From: Bugula neritina
Taxonomy: Eukaryota > Bryozoa > Gymnolaemata > Cheilostomatida > Bugulidae
Reading direction: 5' to 3'
Length of the DNA: 51,000 nucleotides
Assembly: GCA_964035545.1 (NCBI GenBank)
Contig: OZ037772.1
Span: 6,723,889-6,774,888 of the forward strand
Both the position numbers and the translations under genes were made by a program. Below, piece after piece: positions 25,377-45,221 of this stretch (positions within the stretch are counted from its first letter, which is position 1; the number at the start of each line of letters is the position of its first letter). The notes beneath the pieces were generated by a model. That model did no database searches. It was not told where the DNA came from and was given only the letters and a program-made list of their open reading frames with translations.

Positions 25377-25715
25377 TTAAAATTATTAGGCTATTTAAAT
25401 TTATTAGCCAATGATGCTAGCAATAAATTTCACCGCTCGCCTACGGACGTTTGTTTTCAAAACTACATCATTGGCAAAATGACATTATATATTTTAAAAA
25501 AAGAAATGCAAACTGCATGAAACTGTTTTAATTCAGTTCGCTAAAAGCTAAAACGTGAAATAAAATAAAAAAAGTGTCCTCGCTAAATGGTAATAAGCAA
25601 AATAGATCAAACACGCAAAAGCTTGCCTCACTTCTTGCTCACAATTTTAGACGCATGAACATCCCATTTTTGGGCTAAATGGGTTTTCTCGTACGTCATG
25701 CGTCTGTAAAACGCG
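25377..25715. other. Unrelated AT-rich segment replacing the RT palm
   Basis: The coding similarity breaks off and resumes after about 340 bp. The segment has no protein similarity to pol. Its right end holds a foldback with AGACGCATGA at 25649-25658 and its perfect complement TCATGCGTCT at 25696-25705. It may be a small inserted element that accompanied the loss of the palm. Confidence 0.5.
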
Positions 25716-25814
25716 TCGTATGGCCCTACGCTAAATTGGCTAACCGAAATAGAGGTCTACTGGCAGTGGACCCATGCAGAACAGCAAGCGCTCAATGGCC
25801 TCAAGTGCAATTGC

Positions 25815-26210
25815 GTGGTAAAAGCACCTATTTTGGCATATCCCGATCCTGCCAAGGAATACATTCTGAACACCGATGTCAGCAATTATAATGTGGGTGC
25901 AGTAATTTTACAGGTTCAGGATGGCCGAGAGGTGGTTATTGCTTATTACAACAAGGCTCTTTCTACCGCCGAAAAGATTTTCTGCACTGCCAGGAAAAAG
26001 CTCCTAGCAATAATCAATGCAGTCAAGCCTTTCCGACCTTACCTATACGAGAGAATGTTATTGCTGCAGACGAATCATGCCTTGTTGATATGGCTGTGCA
26101 AGAAAGCTAAACCATTCAGTCAGGTTGCACAATGGCTTGAAATCCTTACCGAGTTTTCCTACCGGATCAAATATCGACCCAGAGAAAACACGGCAATGCA
26201 AACGGGTTAA
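25815..26210 (+). pseudogene. RNase H domain remnant, element 1
   Basis: An open stretch of 131 codons with a clear Ty3/Gypsy RNase H pattern: NTDVSNYNVGAVILQ, VVIAYYNKALSTAEK, then the WLEILTEFSYRIKYRP segment. The first catalytic Asp (TDVS) is present. The Glu of the usual REL motif is Lys (KKLLA) and the Asp of the usual TDH motif is Asn (TNH), so the enzyme is dead. This domain is deleted from element 2. Confidence 0.8.
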
Positions 26211-26329
26211 GCCGGCATCCTGAAAGAAGGTGCAAACAGTGCTTGAATGTTGAAAAATGGGACGGGGGACCCCCTCGCTCTGACTTAGAAGCACAGTTTG
26301 ATTTGGCGGGCACTTTCAGCTAGGAACAA

Positions 26330-27650
26330 AGTCAGCTTACGACCGGCTCTCATATGGTTACTGTAAATGTTTTCCGTGCTAACCCGGTCTTAGCCAGTAA
26401 GCTGCGTAAACTTGAGGAATCTCTACCTGAGTTGGTGGACAACATTTATAAGGCCAAAGGGGGGGGGGTACTGAGCGAAGGAGAGCAGCGGAAGAGGTGT
26501 ATTGAATTTCAGCTATACTGCTGCTGCTGAGACTCGCTCTGGCTCAACAAAGACGGTCTGACACCATAAGTGTAAAAAAATAGTCTGCCAATTTCTCAGC
26601 AGTCTTGAGTTGATTTGGAACACACGCTGGCTTATGCAGAAATCTAGAAAATGGGTCTGATGTCCTGCTCCAAGTGAGACAGTGTGAGATCTGCCAAGCC
26701 AGTAAGCATGGCTGGCCCCTTGAACAGTGTGGGGTAAAGATGGCTGTATGCCGGAAGACCTTGGCAGGTGGTAGCTGTTGATCTGATAGGCGCCATGCCA
26801 CCAACCCCCAAAGGTAATGACGACTTTGGTGTTCTTGGACCACTTTACTCGGTGGCCTGACACTCTATATTTTCCAGATGTGTTGGCCCTAACAGTGGCC
26901 AGGACCCTTGATCAAAATGTGATCTGTTACCTAGGTTTGTCGGAACGGATACACTAAGAAGACAATGCTCAGTTCTAGTCTCAGCTAATGAGTGATCTCA
27001 GTCAACTCTGAGGGGTGAACCAGAGCAGGACTACATTGTAATACTCGCTAGGCAATGGACTTGTCGAACGTAACAACCTGCCAGGTGATGCTCTCTGGAG
27101 TCTGCTCCTCATTTGAGGTCAGGAAGAATGAGATATGGTGCTCCTGTAGGTTAGTGCACGCACTGCAGTATGCCTCATACGAACACATCTGAGACACCCA
27201 ACTTCCTCATGTTGAGTCAAAAGACTCGCATCGCAACTATCTAAACTACCATGATCCAAATTCCCAAAGCTCTGTAAATGTGTACGTGGAGAAACTAGTA
27301 GAGAGAATGAAAGCCGAACATGAAATGTTTTGTGAAAGGCAATGGCACGTGAGTAGAGAGGACTTTGAGAAGCCTCCGCTTTATCAGGCGGGAACTGGGT
27401 CTAGATGGCTACACTCGTTAGACGCCGTGGACATTCCTCTAAATTACAGCCCAAGTTCGCGGGCCATTACCGTGTGGTCGAGGCATTGCTCAATCGTATG
27501 TACAAGGTAGAGTGTGCCGAGCAGGTCTATGTCTAGAATGAAGCTTGCCTGAAACCGTATTGGGCTAGCCGGAATGCAGTGGATGAGGTGCTCCTGATAC
27601 TTGCGCCCAGGAAACAGCCAGTAGTGCGGGATCGGGTCAGAAGCAGGCCA
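26330..27650 (+). pseudogene. Integrase remnant, element 1
   Basis: Frameshifted. Recognisable pieces in order are the zinc-binding CEIC pair at 26683-26694, VVAVDLIGAMPPTPKG with the first catalytic Asp at 26780-26782, and a stop-interrupted copy of the second-Asp motif near 26952. Then come GNGLVERNN with the catalytic Glu at 27066-27068, and the C-terminal region (MKAEHEMFCERQWH, EKPPLYQ, then a chromatin-facing SH3-like tail to about 27650). This enzyme would insert the element DNA into chromosomes. It is absent from element 2. Confidence 0.8.
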
Positions 27651-28189
27651 GAGTAGGAGATAATCCTACCCTGGGCAGTAGACAGGGCAAGAGAGCCCAG
27701 GTAATCGCCTTCATCTACAGAGAGGCCGGCTTTCCCTGATTACACTCTCTCAAAGCTGCCACCTAACACAGAACTAGCTCAGGTGGTGGGAACCTCTTGT
27801 GGAAGAGGGTCCCAGTAACAGTAATGAGAAATGGGTTCCAGTAGACGCTTTCATCTCTGTGATTACTCGCTTAGTAGCAGAAGTCCAAAGAGAGGAATCA
27901 CCGTTGGCCCTAGAGAGATGTCAACGTTTGCGGCAACTGCCATCCTATCTACCGGACTTTGTATGTGATTGTTTGCAAGGCGGCAAAATAAAGTCAGGCG
28001 AGAGTCTCCACGGTGAGCCACTGTGGACAGAGTGGGAGTTGTGCAACCAGAGAAGAAAGTATTCTTTATGCGAAGGCGGAATAGTGGGCGGAATTAATCC
28101 GCCGATGACACAAAGGCCGCACTACTTGCAGCAACCAAACTGCCCAGTCTGTTTATGTTTAACAGCCGATGTTCGCTGACTGCTAACAT
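27651..28189 (+). pseudogene. Pol C-terminal extension remnant, element 1
   Basis: Contains proline- and serine-rich coding-like sequence (PAFPDYTLSKLPPNTEL) and a 126-codon frame at 27799-28179. From about 27957 it matches 48709-48950 in element 2, so the two copies share this end although element 2 lacks RNase H and integrase. Its function is not recognised. Confidence 0.5.
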
Positions 28190-29370
28190 AATAATTACTT
28201 CTGATTATTCAAGCATAAATTTGAATGCTGGTAACGGAAGTAAATAATTTAGATTGAGTATTCCCACAAGTATAGAGACTAATCTGATGTCAGTACAGCG
28301 TGACTCAGTCAATTAGTTTGAGTTTGACTTAGTGGGGATTTTGACAACCGCCATCAAAAACGAGGACTTGGTAATGACAGAAAATCTATTAGATCGAGAT
28401 CTGGAATCTATGATTCTTCGTCAGTCTAAGCAGTTGTCAACAGTCTCGTGAGTGCCATATAAAAGAGTGAGTGATTCTCAGACTGATGAAAGTCGTGAAT
28501 CACACATTGAGTACGTTCCTAATGGTTTTTTTTAAATTCCAATCTGCCTGCCATGGCGAGCGCTCTGTCTTCACTGTTGATTACCTGGGACGACAAGCTT
28601 GTACCAGAGACACAGCCGTTACCCTCGGTAGATAGCCAACATAGCTCCAGAGACTTCATGCTGCCGACACCACTTAAATATCAGGTTGACTGGATTTTGT
28701 TCTCAACACGCAAGGACAATATTGATACATTGGGAAGTTCAGACAACATAGCCGTCCGTCTATTTCAATAAAAATTCACTACCAATCATCGCCTGAGATA
28801 TCATGTTCTCTTACACTACATAAATACGTTCTGTCCTTGGGGAGAATTTAGTTATATTGTGATTATCTATGCCGTCACCAGATGACAATGAAATGTCACC
28901 CGGGCTATCTCTTCAATTTAAATGCTTCAACTTTAGACCAGTTTTTGTGGGCTCATCCATTCTCTTGTCTAACATCCGGGCAAACTCTCGGAGCTCACCA
29001 AAGGTTTCCCCCTCCTCTAACCATCGCGACTGACCCCTTGCCTAAAATCGAAAGCAAAGCCTCCTGCTCCTCCTTCAGCCAAAGACCACTTGTGTCATAG
29101 TCACACGCCTCAACTCAGCTGAAAATTTCAAGTCCTTATACCTCCACAAACCACGGCCAGGCCTGCGAAGAAAAAAAAGAGGCACTCCTTTTTTTCACTC
29201 ACCCCAGCTTGTCTAGTACCATACACAACTTAGAGCAACGTATTTACAGACTCGAGAGTAAAATAAACCAGCTGACCTCTCCACTGCTGGCTGTCAATAC
29301 TGAGCTAACCAGTGTCAAAGATGCCCTTGCCAGCCATGAGCGTAGGGCCAACAATCTTGACTAGGGAGAT
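28190..29370 (+). pseudogene. Extra coding-like region between pol and 3' LTR
   Basis: A broken frame (SSINLNAG, LMSVQRDSVN, LLDRDLESMILRQSKQ) is shared with 50395-50680. It continues through MASALSSLLITWDD (28553) and ends in a coiled-coil-like piece (LEQRIYRLESKINQL, VKDALASHERR) near 29235-29360. It could be an accessory (env-position) gene of the Gypsy element or ORF1 of another retroelement inserted before the duplication. I do not recognise the family. Confidence 0.4.
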
Positions 29371-29618
29371 AATTTTAGCTTTGGTTTGCTGGGTGCATAC
29401 GCAAGTCAAACCTCACTGTGATGCTCTCAAACTCAAAGTCTATGGAATGTCATATGGCAGTATATAGTCAAGTTTTATTTACAGTTCTCAATCATACAGT
29501 TTCAAAATTTTTCTTGAATATATATTCTTTTATGCAAAATTTTAGAGTGTTTTATTTTTCTTGTGTTATGTTCTAACAGTTGTTTTTGATGTATCAGAAA
29601 GTTTTACTTTTTGCTGGT

Positions 29619-29628
29619 AGACAGGAGG
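29619..29628 (+). other. Polypurine tract of element 1
   Basis: AGACAGGAGG lies immediately before the TGTAATGG start of the 3' LTR, the expected position of the plus-strand primer. Confidence 0.6.
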
Positions 29629-30089
29629 TGTAATGGGCCCCGGACATGTATGCTCCCCACGTCCATTAAGCAGATAAACAATTATAAGCGAGGCTTACCC
29701 GTATTACAATGATAAAGGTATTATAACATTCCCTTCGTCTTGCTCAGGCTGACATTGCAAAATACTGCATTCTCTGTAGTAGTGGTGCAGAGTACAGCGC
29801 CATCCGTCGCAATACTCACCGCCAGAACATACCGGCCAATCAGAAAACAGCTTTCCTTTATAAGGAAGGCCTTCATGGCGCCCAGACTCACTCTACACTG
29901 TATTGAATCACTGTCTAATATACTTTTCACATTGATGTAGTCTTTTATAATTCGTGTTTCAAATATATCTATTCATTCAACTATAACAACTATTCCCTTC
30001 TCTTCAACAAACCTCGTATAAAAGTTATGCTCTAGCAGTGCTAACCCAAAAATTAATCCACACTGATAGTAGCTCGCAAAACTACAACA
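29629..30089 (+). repeat. 3' LTR of element 1
   Basis: 461 bp starting TG and ending CA. It has a TATAAGG-like box near 29858 and a strong match to 45704-46169. The following GTAC (30090-30093) corresponds to the GTAT target duplication of element 2. The matching left-hand duplication of element 1 has been deleted. Confidence 0.85.
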
Positions 30090-30130
30090 GTACAACTAAA
30101 CACTAACTGCTGCATCACTAAAAGAAATAG
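30090..30130 (+). promoter_or_regulatory. Right half of a first-exon-like cassette, cut by element 1
   Basis: ACTAAACACTAACTGCTGCATCACTAAAA-type sequence (positions 30095-30123) ends in the donor-like GTGAGA at 30131. It continues the cassette whose left half, in the second copy, lies at 45583-45703. It is followed by about 150 bp that match 50838-51000. Confidence 0.55.
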
Positions 30131-30287
30131 GTGAGAAAAGACTAATTGATTATGCCATATTTTTACCTTGGCTATATGTTAGAACTACAAGCAATTTAGC
30201 AATATTTTTATTTCTGGCATGTATCTTGTAAAATCACTGTATTAAAACGATAAATGTCTAGGTTGCCAAGTATTTGATAAGAAAAGT

Positions 30288-30465
30288 TATAAAACAAGTA
30301 AAATGAAACTATTTGTCACTCCCTGTGCCATTTGTTCACTCAACTACGCACTACTCTAGTATAACCATCTACTGTAACTATACTGCACCACTTCACTATT
30401 TACTGCTCTATAGCACATGTAGCCACCTAATATAGCTACTGTATCATTTCATATAACAAAGTTGG
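30288..30465 (+). promoter_or_regulatory. Candidate promoter and noncoding first exon of TRIM-B
   Basis: TATAAAA at 30288-30294 is followed by AAATGAAACT and the recurrent CTCTAGTATAACCATCTACTG words. It ends near a weaker donor (GTAAAA at 30466). It lies about 470 bp before the ATG. The next segment contains a CT tract that would serve as a polypyrimidine stretch, and AG lies directly before the ATG. Confidence 0.5.
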
Positions 30466-30780
30466 GTAAAAAACATATTTTACTTTACTATTTTTATATT
30501 ATCAGATACTAATTAATACAGTAGAATAGCAGTTAATTTTTGGTGGTTGCATATTAACTCTAATAAAAAAACTTTGCCTCATTTATGAGTTTGCTGCTAG
30601 AAATGTATATACACTTTATAGGTCAATTGTTAGAGAAAATAATATGTTTTGCAATGCGCGATGAACTAGAAAAATCTTGTAGCCTATATCAACTATCCTA
30701 GTTTATCACCTATTCTAACATTGCATCTAGTGATGTTCTCTTTCCCTCTATCTCTCATCTTTTACACTTCTTCTGTTTCT

Positions 30781-30788
30781 CTTCCCCC

Positions 30789-30831
<43 letters not shown>
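30781..30831 (+). repeat. CT microsatellite upstream of TRIM-B
   Basis: Nearly pure CT dinucleotides 100 bp before the start codon. A longer homologous tract lies at 45222-45297, also downstream of a cassette. Confidence 0.9.
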
Positions 30832-30834
<3 letters not shown>

Positions 30835-30930
30835 ATGTTTATTTTTCTCTTTATGCCTAAAAAAAACTGTGCACTTCTCCTCATATTTTTCCCCAACATA
30901 ATAACACTTGTTTTATGTTGAAACTTCAAG

Positions 30931-38080
<7,150 letters not shown>

Positions 38081-38246
38081 AAACCTCCAGCATTGTGAAG
38101 CTTGACAATTCAATAATTCTTGTTTTAAGCAATTATTTATTTGCATTATCCTAAATATGTTTCACCTTCCATCTGAATATATGTGCGAGTAAATTATGTT
38201 CTGCTCTCCCTTCATATATATAAGATTATCAATAATTACTTCGGTA

Positions 38247-38252
38247 AATAAA
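38247..38252 (+). promoter_or_regulatory. Candidate poly(A) signal of TRIM-B
   Basis: AATAAA 167 bp after the stop codon, with a GT-containing AT-rich stretch following. No nearer AATAAA is visible. Confidence 0.5.
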
Positions 38253-39866
38253 CAAGTGTTAATAACAAATTATGTCATAATTATGTTTGATATATATTTA
38301 CAAAGCAATTCAACTATATCTTCGTGTTTTTTAATACAAGATAGCTAACAAATATTCTCATAAATTATTATTTAATTATATAACTATAGTCATAACTTTT
38401 CAACAGTAAATCATTTCAAATATTATTATACTCTACCAACTAATCTTTTATGCTAGTTATTTTGTTTAAATTTTCACTTTCACATTTATTGAAAAAAATT
38501 GCTAATTTTGAATTTCTATACATTTAGAAAGATCATTCATAAACTAACATTGTTATCATTATATGTTGAAATATATTTCATAAAAAAGGAATATTTCATC
38601 TAATTAACGTTACCAACCATGCATGTTAGTTGATATAACTGAAATATGTTGTATTTGTTATAATGAATAGTATCTCTTTACTTGCTAATTTATTTATAAA
38701 TTGCAAGATTTGTTATTTCATCAAGCTATATGATAATATTATTGTCCAATCAAGTTCAGTGGAAAGCTACAATGTTAAAACAAGGCTAAAAAATACAACA
38801 ATATAAATGGAAGTTCGTTGCATTTTAAAAAGTGGAGACATACAGATATAAATGCATGTGCTTCTTTCAGCACAGTTTCTTTCTACAATTGCTGAGAACA
38901 CACAATACCAAGATATATATTATATAATTACGAAATACCACATTCTTTAAAAAAGCACAAAAGGGGTTCTATAATAACTATACAAAAAGCATTGGAATTA
39001 CCACTGCAAAACTGTATAGCACTATAAATAGTAGAAATTATTCTGTTATAAGTTACCGAATAATTAGAAATTGTTGCGTTACGATGCCATGCATGAATAC
39101 ATGATTATATTAAATTGCGGTTCTTCGAAGCTTTTTGTTATTGTGTGGAACGTTTAAAAAAAGTAAAAAAAGCTACTTGTATAAATAAATACTAACTTAA
39201 AATGTAGTTTATTATTTTATAAGCACATAGTAAGCTTTATATAGGCAGAGTAAAATGTATTTTATTTCTTATCCAATTAATAGTTTGGTTGCGTGTGAAA
39301 CATGCATAATTTGTGATCATCGGGTGTCTCAAAATGTGCAAGATTAGCTACAGACTAACACAAAATTACAGCTCTACATTACATAACTATCAATTGGCAA
39401 AAGCTTGCTACATTAACATCAGTCTTTCTTGCTCATTGTTATGCTCACAATAGCATGTATTTGTGATTACATAAAATAACTCAATACATATTTGATTGAT
39501 TCAATAAAATTAATGCTTTTGGCAACAAAAAATGCTGAGCAAGCTGTGGGTACTATAGCTCTCAGCTTGTACTGAATATACAAAGGCTATACTGATTAAT
39601 TTATTATTGTCTCAGACAGCTCCTAGTATATATGTAAAGCAGTAGGAGCAAATTCTGTTGATACAGATACTAAAGCAATACTAATTGATTTCTTTTGATT
39701 CTATTATAACTAAATGCTTGCAAATACAAAAAATTAATATGTTTTATAGAATAACATTCTAAGCCAGCATTATTATGATTAAAGCAATAGACATGATCAA
39801 TAGATACAATTTTGCATATTACAGAGTGCAGTAAGTCCAGAGGAGACGAAAGAACCTACCAGAAGA

Positions 39867-40020
39867 CAAAAACAAATGAAACTGACTGCCGTTTTGTATG
39901 TAGGTTACTCCTTCAACTGTTTTGTGCTCCAGTATAGCTACATACCATCTACTGTATCACTCCACTGCTTACAACTTTAGTATAACTATACACCAATTAC
40001 TGTATCACTGATAAGGAAAG
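39867..40020 (+). promoter_or_regulatory. First-exon/promoter-like cassette (flank copy 2)
   Basis: Virtually identical to 1681-1832, including the terminal AAAG and GTGAGT at 40021. Confidence 0.5.
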
Positions 40021-40760
40021 GTGAGTTGAAAACATTAACACATTTTCTTTTCCATATTCTACTTGATTTCTTTTGAGGTTGAGGTATAGATATGCTCTGG
40101 TGATTAACTATTCATAATTTTTCCTAAAAATTGTCTATTTATCAATCTTGATGTCATATTTCTGATTTAGTCTTGGTTCGGATTTTTCCTATATTATCAT
40201 ATTATATCAATTTCTTTTTAGATTAAACTTTTTTCATTCTAACTAAGTACATTTGGATCAAAGTTATGATTCTAATATTTTAGTTTAATAAAATTGGGGC
40301 AACATATTGCATTTTTTATTTCATCATTTGCTTGTGAAATGTACCTTTGAACAGAAAACAAAAGTATAATAATTTTCAGAAAATGCCTAAATATTGACAT
40401 TCAATAGTTCATAATTAATTTAATAAATAAATGATGCTTTGCTATTACCACGCTGCCTCTGTAGCAAAACAGTCTATAGCTATCTGCCTTATAGTATGAG
40501 CATGATTATCTAGTAGAAATTGATACCCTTTTGTTTTTTTCAAAAAATAGAAGCTGAAAACTATTTGCAATTGGTAAAAAAGGCCGAAAAGTTGTAAGTA
40601 TTAGAATATCATGGCTATAAATTGAATACAGATAAGTAATAGTGATGCAAAAATTATTCTTATAACTTAAATATTGTAGAAAGAATTGAAAAAAACATAG
40701 ATAACATGTTAAAATATTGATTCATAGTTGTTGAAACTAACGTAGCTGCAGTATTCAAAT

Positions 40761-42240
40761 ACAGATGTCATCATAATATTTCTCCCCAACATTTTGAAGT
40801 TGATGGTTTATAAAATGTTTTACCAACATTCTGTAAGCACATAAAATAAATATTTGTATAATGCTGCTGGTATAAAATGTTGTGAGTCGACATCAATATA
40901 CTATAAAGTGTAGACATAACATGTTATAGATATCAAACAATGTTTTGAGAAACATTGCCAACAAATTTGTTCCATCATTTTGTCAACAACTCTGTAGGAC
41001 TGTTCCATATGATATAGCATGAAATGTATGCAAGATTTAGAAAAAAAAAACTTTGTAAACCACTGTTATTAAATCATCTATTTTCACCTCTCAGCTGACA
41101 ATGTTGGCAGATATATTGTTTTCTAATCAATGTGGTGAAATATAAATATTGCAATTTATTATTTTGTGTGGTTTGATGATGTCATGGTTCAAAAACTATG
41201 AGCAAATATTACAAAAATAAAGTATAAAAAGCAATTCTAACACTACAGATAAAGCTTTATACGATATTTCAGATGTAGATTTTGAAATATTTATTCAACT
41301 AATATTCAAGACTAAAATAAATTCTAATGTAGCTACTTTTGACAACATAAATGTTTCTCAAACACAGCCAGGAGATTTCTCTTTGCCGTCATTAATCTAA
41401 CAACCATTTTTTAGATTGAAAGTGGACACTGTGATAACAACTTTACAGAAGAACAGAAGTTTGCTGTAATACACTTTTGTAGCACTTCATATATTTGTGA
41501 TGCACCACAATCCAGTATACAATCTTATGAACTTGAAAATGTAATGGCTTGCACTACAATTTTACACCAGGATTAGTCAGTCCTTTGACACCTACATTGA
41601 GATGCTTTCCTGGATGTAGCAAGTAATGGCTACTCAAAGTAAGGCCGAGTTGAAATAAATGTATAGTCAAATTATTGTCTTCGTTAGAATGAAAAACTGC
41701 ATTGTCATGTAGCGCTTTGAAGATAAGATAATTGGTTACTAGGATGCTTTAAAATGTTTTATTACCCATCAAGCACTCTCATATGCTCTTGAGCATAAAG
41801 GTAACTGTGCTATGGAACTTGCTTATTACAATATATTTGCAATGCAAAAATCTTATGGCTTCAACATATGTATTGGAATAACCAAAACATTTCATATTTT
41901 ACTATAAGTGTTAGGACTAGATTTGTAACAATGTTTAGTTACAGGATAGTATAATGTCGGTCTGTAATAGTTGTAAGTTGTTGTCAGTAACTTGTTTTAA
42001 TTAGTTACTTTTACTCATGCAGTCTCTTTGTGTGGTTCTAGCATGATAAATATTTAAACATATATGTAGCCATTATATAATTATTATCTTTATTATATCA
42101 ATGATTAAACATGGCAAAGTATTGCTAAGCATCTCTATATATAGGATCCAGCACCTGTAAATATGGTAATTCTGTCATTTCATATTAGCATACCAATACA
42201 GGGTTAAACGGTGTTGCTATAGGAAAGTAAATAGTATATA
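40761..42240. repeat. Flank subrepeat, diverged copy a
   Basis: Colinear with 2576-4160 and with 42500-44160. Landmarks are CCAACATTCTGTAAGCACAT (about 40828), CACCTCTCAGCTGACAATG (about 41085) and GAGATGCTTTCCTGGATGTA (about 41600). No coding sequence is seen. Confidence 0.75.
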
Positions 42241-42499
42241 CCATACAATTTCTGATTATGGACAATTTCTTCTGCTATCAGAATTGTTTTCCTCTGTTTT
42301 AATTAGACTCTCCTAGACCCAAATGAGGTTCCCATATGTCCTAGAGAGATGTACAAACATTTAAAATTTGATTGTGATAAATATTAGTAAACGGATAATA
42401 TTGTTATGTTGTTTGCTAAAAATCTATTCAATTCATTTAATTATTCGAACACTAATTTCATAAAATATATACGAAGACAACGCCATTTTTGTCTCCTAT

Positions 42500-44160
42500 A
42501 GATAAAAAAATTATTGGAAATATGTTCCACAAAACATTTTATACCAACTTTCTGTAAGAAAAGGGTACGCAGACTGCCATAATTTTGCATGAGTATTTTT
42601 CAGTGTAGGCAAAATTTCAGCAAAATATGATATAAAGTGTAGAAATGTTCTAATTTTGTTTACAATATCTTCCCTACATTTCATAAACAACTCTGTATGA
42701 CCTACTATCATGTAACAAGAACTTTATGCTGTGTTTTTCAAGCATTTCAAAGCAACTTTCTTGCAGTCATTAGTCAAACAACCTTTTCATTTTGAGATTA
42801 AAATAAAACACTCAGCTATAACTTTATATAATGCAGCAACTATGAAAGACTGCTATAGATAGCATTTGTAGCACATGCTCTAAGTCTAGCAGCTATTGTA
42901 CCTAGTATAGAATCTTATGAACTTGTACAATTGGTTTACTTATGCTACAAGCACCAGGATTGGTCAATTCTTTGACACCCACTTTGAGATGCTTTTCTAG
43001 ATGTAGCAAGTATAATGGCTACTCAAAGCAATGCTGAGTTGAAATGAATTTGTGGTGAACTATTTGCTTTTGCAGAAATTCTATAGTGTCTTGTTATCTA
43101 GATATTTGAAAATAAGGTAATTGGTTTTGAGTGTGCTCTAAAATGTTTTATTGCATAACAAGCACAATTGTTAGGACTCAAGCCTGGAGGTTAGTCTTTC
43201 CTGGAATTTGTTTATCACATCATATTTTTGCAATGCATGAATTTTACTATATGGCTGTCACATTTGCGTTGAAATCACTAGAAGATTTCAGAATGTGTAA
43301 AGTTGCGTTTATATACCTCTGCTGAAAAAAAGTACCGAGTTTCAATTAATAATGTTTGTCCCGGTACCCCTTTCTAGTCAAACTGAAAATCATTAAAATC
43401 ATATTGATGCGGAAGCACACTTTCTAAAATTGAGATCTGACTCGGCTAATCGCTATTTGATGCCCTTCGTAAACATAGTGAACTAAAAAAGTTGACAGCA
43501 TAAAAGTGATAATTGAGAAAGCGTAGGCAATATAATCATTAACATATAAGTACGTCATCATATTGCCAAAGTCATAACTAAATAACGATGTTTACAGAGG
43601 GTTATTACTCTTTTTGAATATTATTCTAAAAATGGCCGATTTGGTTATCACAGTACAAAAGTCTTACGAGCGGCTTTTACAATGCAATGCAACTCGGAGA
43701 AATTTCAACTCGGCCAATTTGTATTTCTGACTAAAATCATGAAGGTATGAAGGCAACTTTAGTATTAGAGATATATTTCTAACCACTTTTTATTAGAGAG
43801 TGGTATATACAATGTAGTGTTAATTTGTAATAGTATCAACTCCCATTCAGTAACTGGCTTTAGTTTGTTCTTTTCACCCAGTCTTTTGTGTAATTTTACT
43901 ATAATTATAGTTTGAAAGCATAGCCCTTGTTCCCTTTGTATATTGTAGCCATATTTGCATCCTCTTTATATTATTGATAATGAAACATTTTGTAGTATTG
44001 ATTAGCATCGCCTGGGTTTTAGTGCTAAGCAGTTGAAAAACATGATTTACTCAGCTCCAACTTAAGGCAGTAATTCTACCAGATTACAATAATGATACAA
44101 AGGTTAATCAGTGTCGCTATAGCAAAGTAAGTAAATACTATGTCATAAAACTGGTGGTTA
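42500..44160. repeat. Flank subrepeat, diverged copy b
   Basis: A second copy of the same subrepeat, offset by about 1.4-1.7 kb from copy a (GAGATGCTTTTCTAGATGTA near 42981; GCCTGGGTTTTAGTGC near 44010). Copy 1 of the flank has only one such subrepeat, so this is an extra local duplication. Confidence 0.7.
43321..43790. mobile_element. Probable insertion inside flank subrepeat b
   Basis: The similarity to 3720-3830 is interrupted by about 450 bp of distinct, slightly less AT-rich sequence. It carries related inner words (GATCTGACTCGGCTAAT and TTTCAACTCGGCCAATTT). Ends and family are undetermined. Confidence 0.4.
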
Positions 44161-44459
44161 TAGGCAACTTCCTTTGCTATCATTTGCAATGGGTTCAGTA
44201 TAAAGCTATAGCTATAGGGTAAAAGGTTGTCTTCTTGAAGATTTCATGATCAGCATATACTGAAACACAGCAAACTTCTTCGACCACCAAATTATTTTCT
44301 CTATTTTTACGATGACTACTAAAAATAGAACAGGTTAAAAAGGTGCTGGAAATAACGGCACAAGTGATAATAGCAGAAAAAGTAGATAAAACTGCAGCAC
44401 TTCTTTAATACTGTTGGTTGGGCTTTGGAGAAATTTAACATATTAACATGTATCTCTAA

Positions 44460-44724
<265 letters not shown>

Positions 44725-44847
44725 TTTTATGCATACTCAGTTTAGATGCATATTTAACCTAAGGAACTCCCACATTTGAAATTCCTTTGTAATCAGAGGT
44801 TATGTTGCAGCACACTATATTTACATAATTATGATAAGAACAAAGGC

Positions 44848-45012
44848 TATAAAACTGACAAAATGAAACTTCCTGTTACTCCCCCTGCCCTTCGCACACT
44901 TAACTGCTTACCGCTCTATTATAACCATCTACTAACTACCCACTGCATCAGTTCACTACTTACTGCTCCAGTATAACCACCTACTATAGCTACTGCATCA
45001 TTGCATACAAAG
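44848..45012 (+). promoter_or_regulatory. First-exon/promoter-like cassette before element 2
   Basis: TATAAAA at 44848-44854 is followed by ACTGACAAAATGAAACT, TAACCATCTACT and CTACTGCATCATTGCAT. It ends in AAAG followed by GTGAGT at 45013. Confidence 0.5.
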
Positions 45013-45216
45013 GTGAGTAGAAACCATGTCTTTGTTTACAATATCAATAGCTGACTTTGTAGTCTATATGCAGTTTGAAAATAGTCACTGTGTGTCTGTC
45101 TGTGCTAACATGTACACATGTGGCTTCTGTCTCTCCCTCTCTCTCCCCTTTTACGCTCTCGCTCTCTCTCCCCCTCTCTCTCTCTATCTCTCAATTTTTT
45201 TTTCTTTCTATGTTTC

Positions 45217-45221
<5 letters not shown>

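Larger units (their letters stand above)
22812..30089 (+). mobile_element. Degenerate Ty3/Gypsy retrotransposon, element 1
   Basis: Contains a 5'-truncated left LTR, a primer-binding-like TGGTGGCAGC, gag with a CCHC knuckle, protease, the start of reverse transcriptase, RNase H and integrase in Gypsy order, a polypurine run and a right LTR. Multiple stops and frameshifts make it non-functional. The core palm of the reverse transcriptase is missing and unrelated sequence occupies its place. It is homologous to element 2 (45704-50837). Base composition is clearly more GC-rich than the surroundings. Confidence 0.88.
38198..40760. repeat. TRIM 3'-flank block, copy 2, near-identical part
   Basis: Partner of 1-2575. 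It begins about 120 bp after the TRIM-B stop and includes the probable TRIM-B poly(A) signal. An open frame present at 470-658 in copy 1 is interrupted here near 38804, so it is not a gene. Confidence 0.9.
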
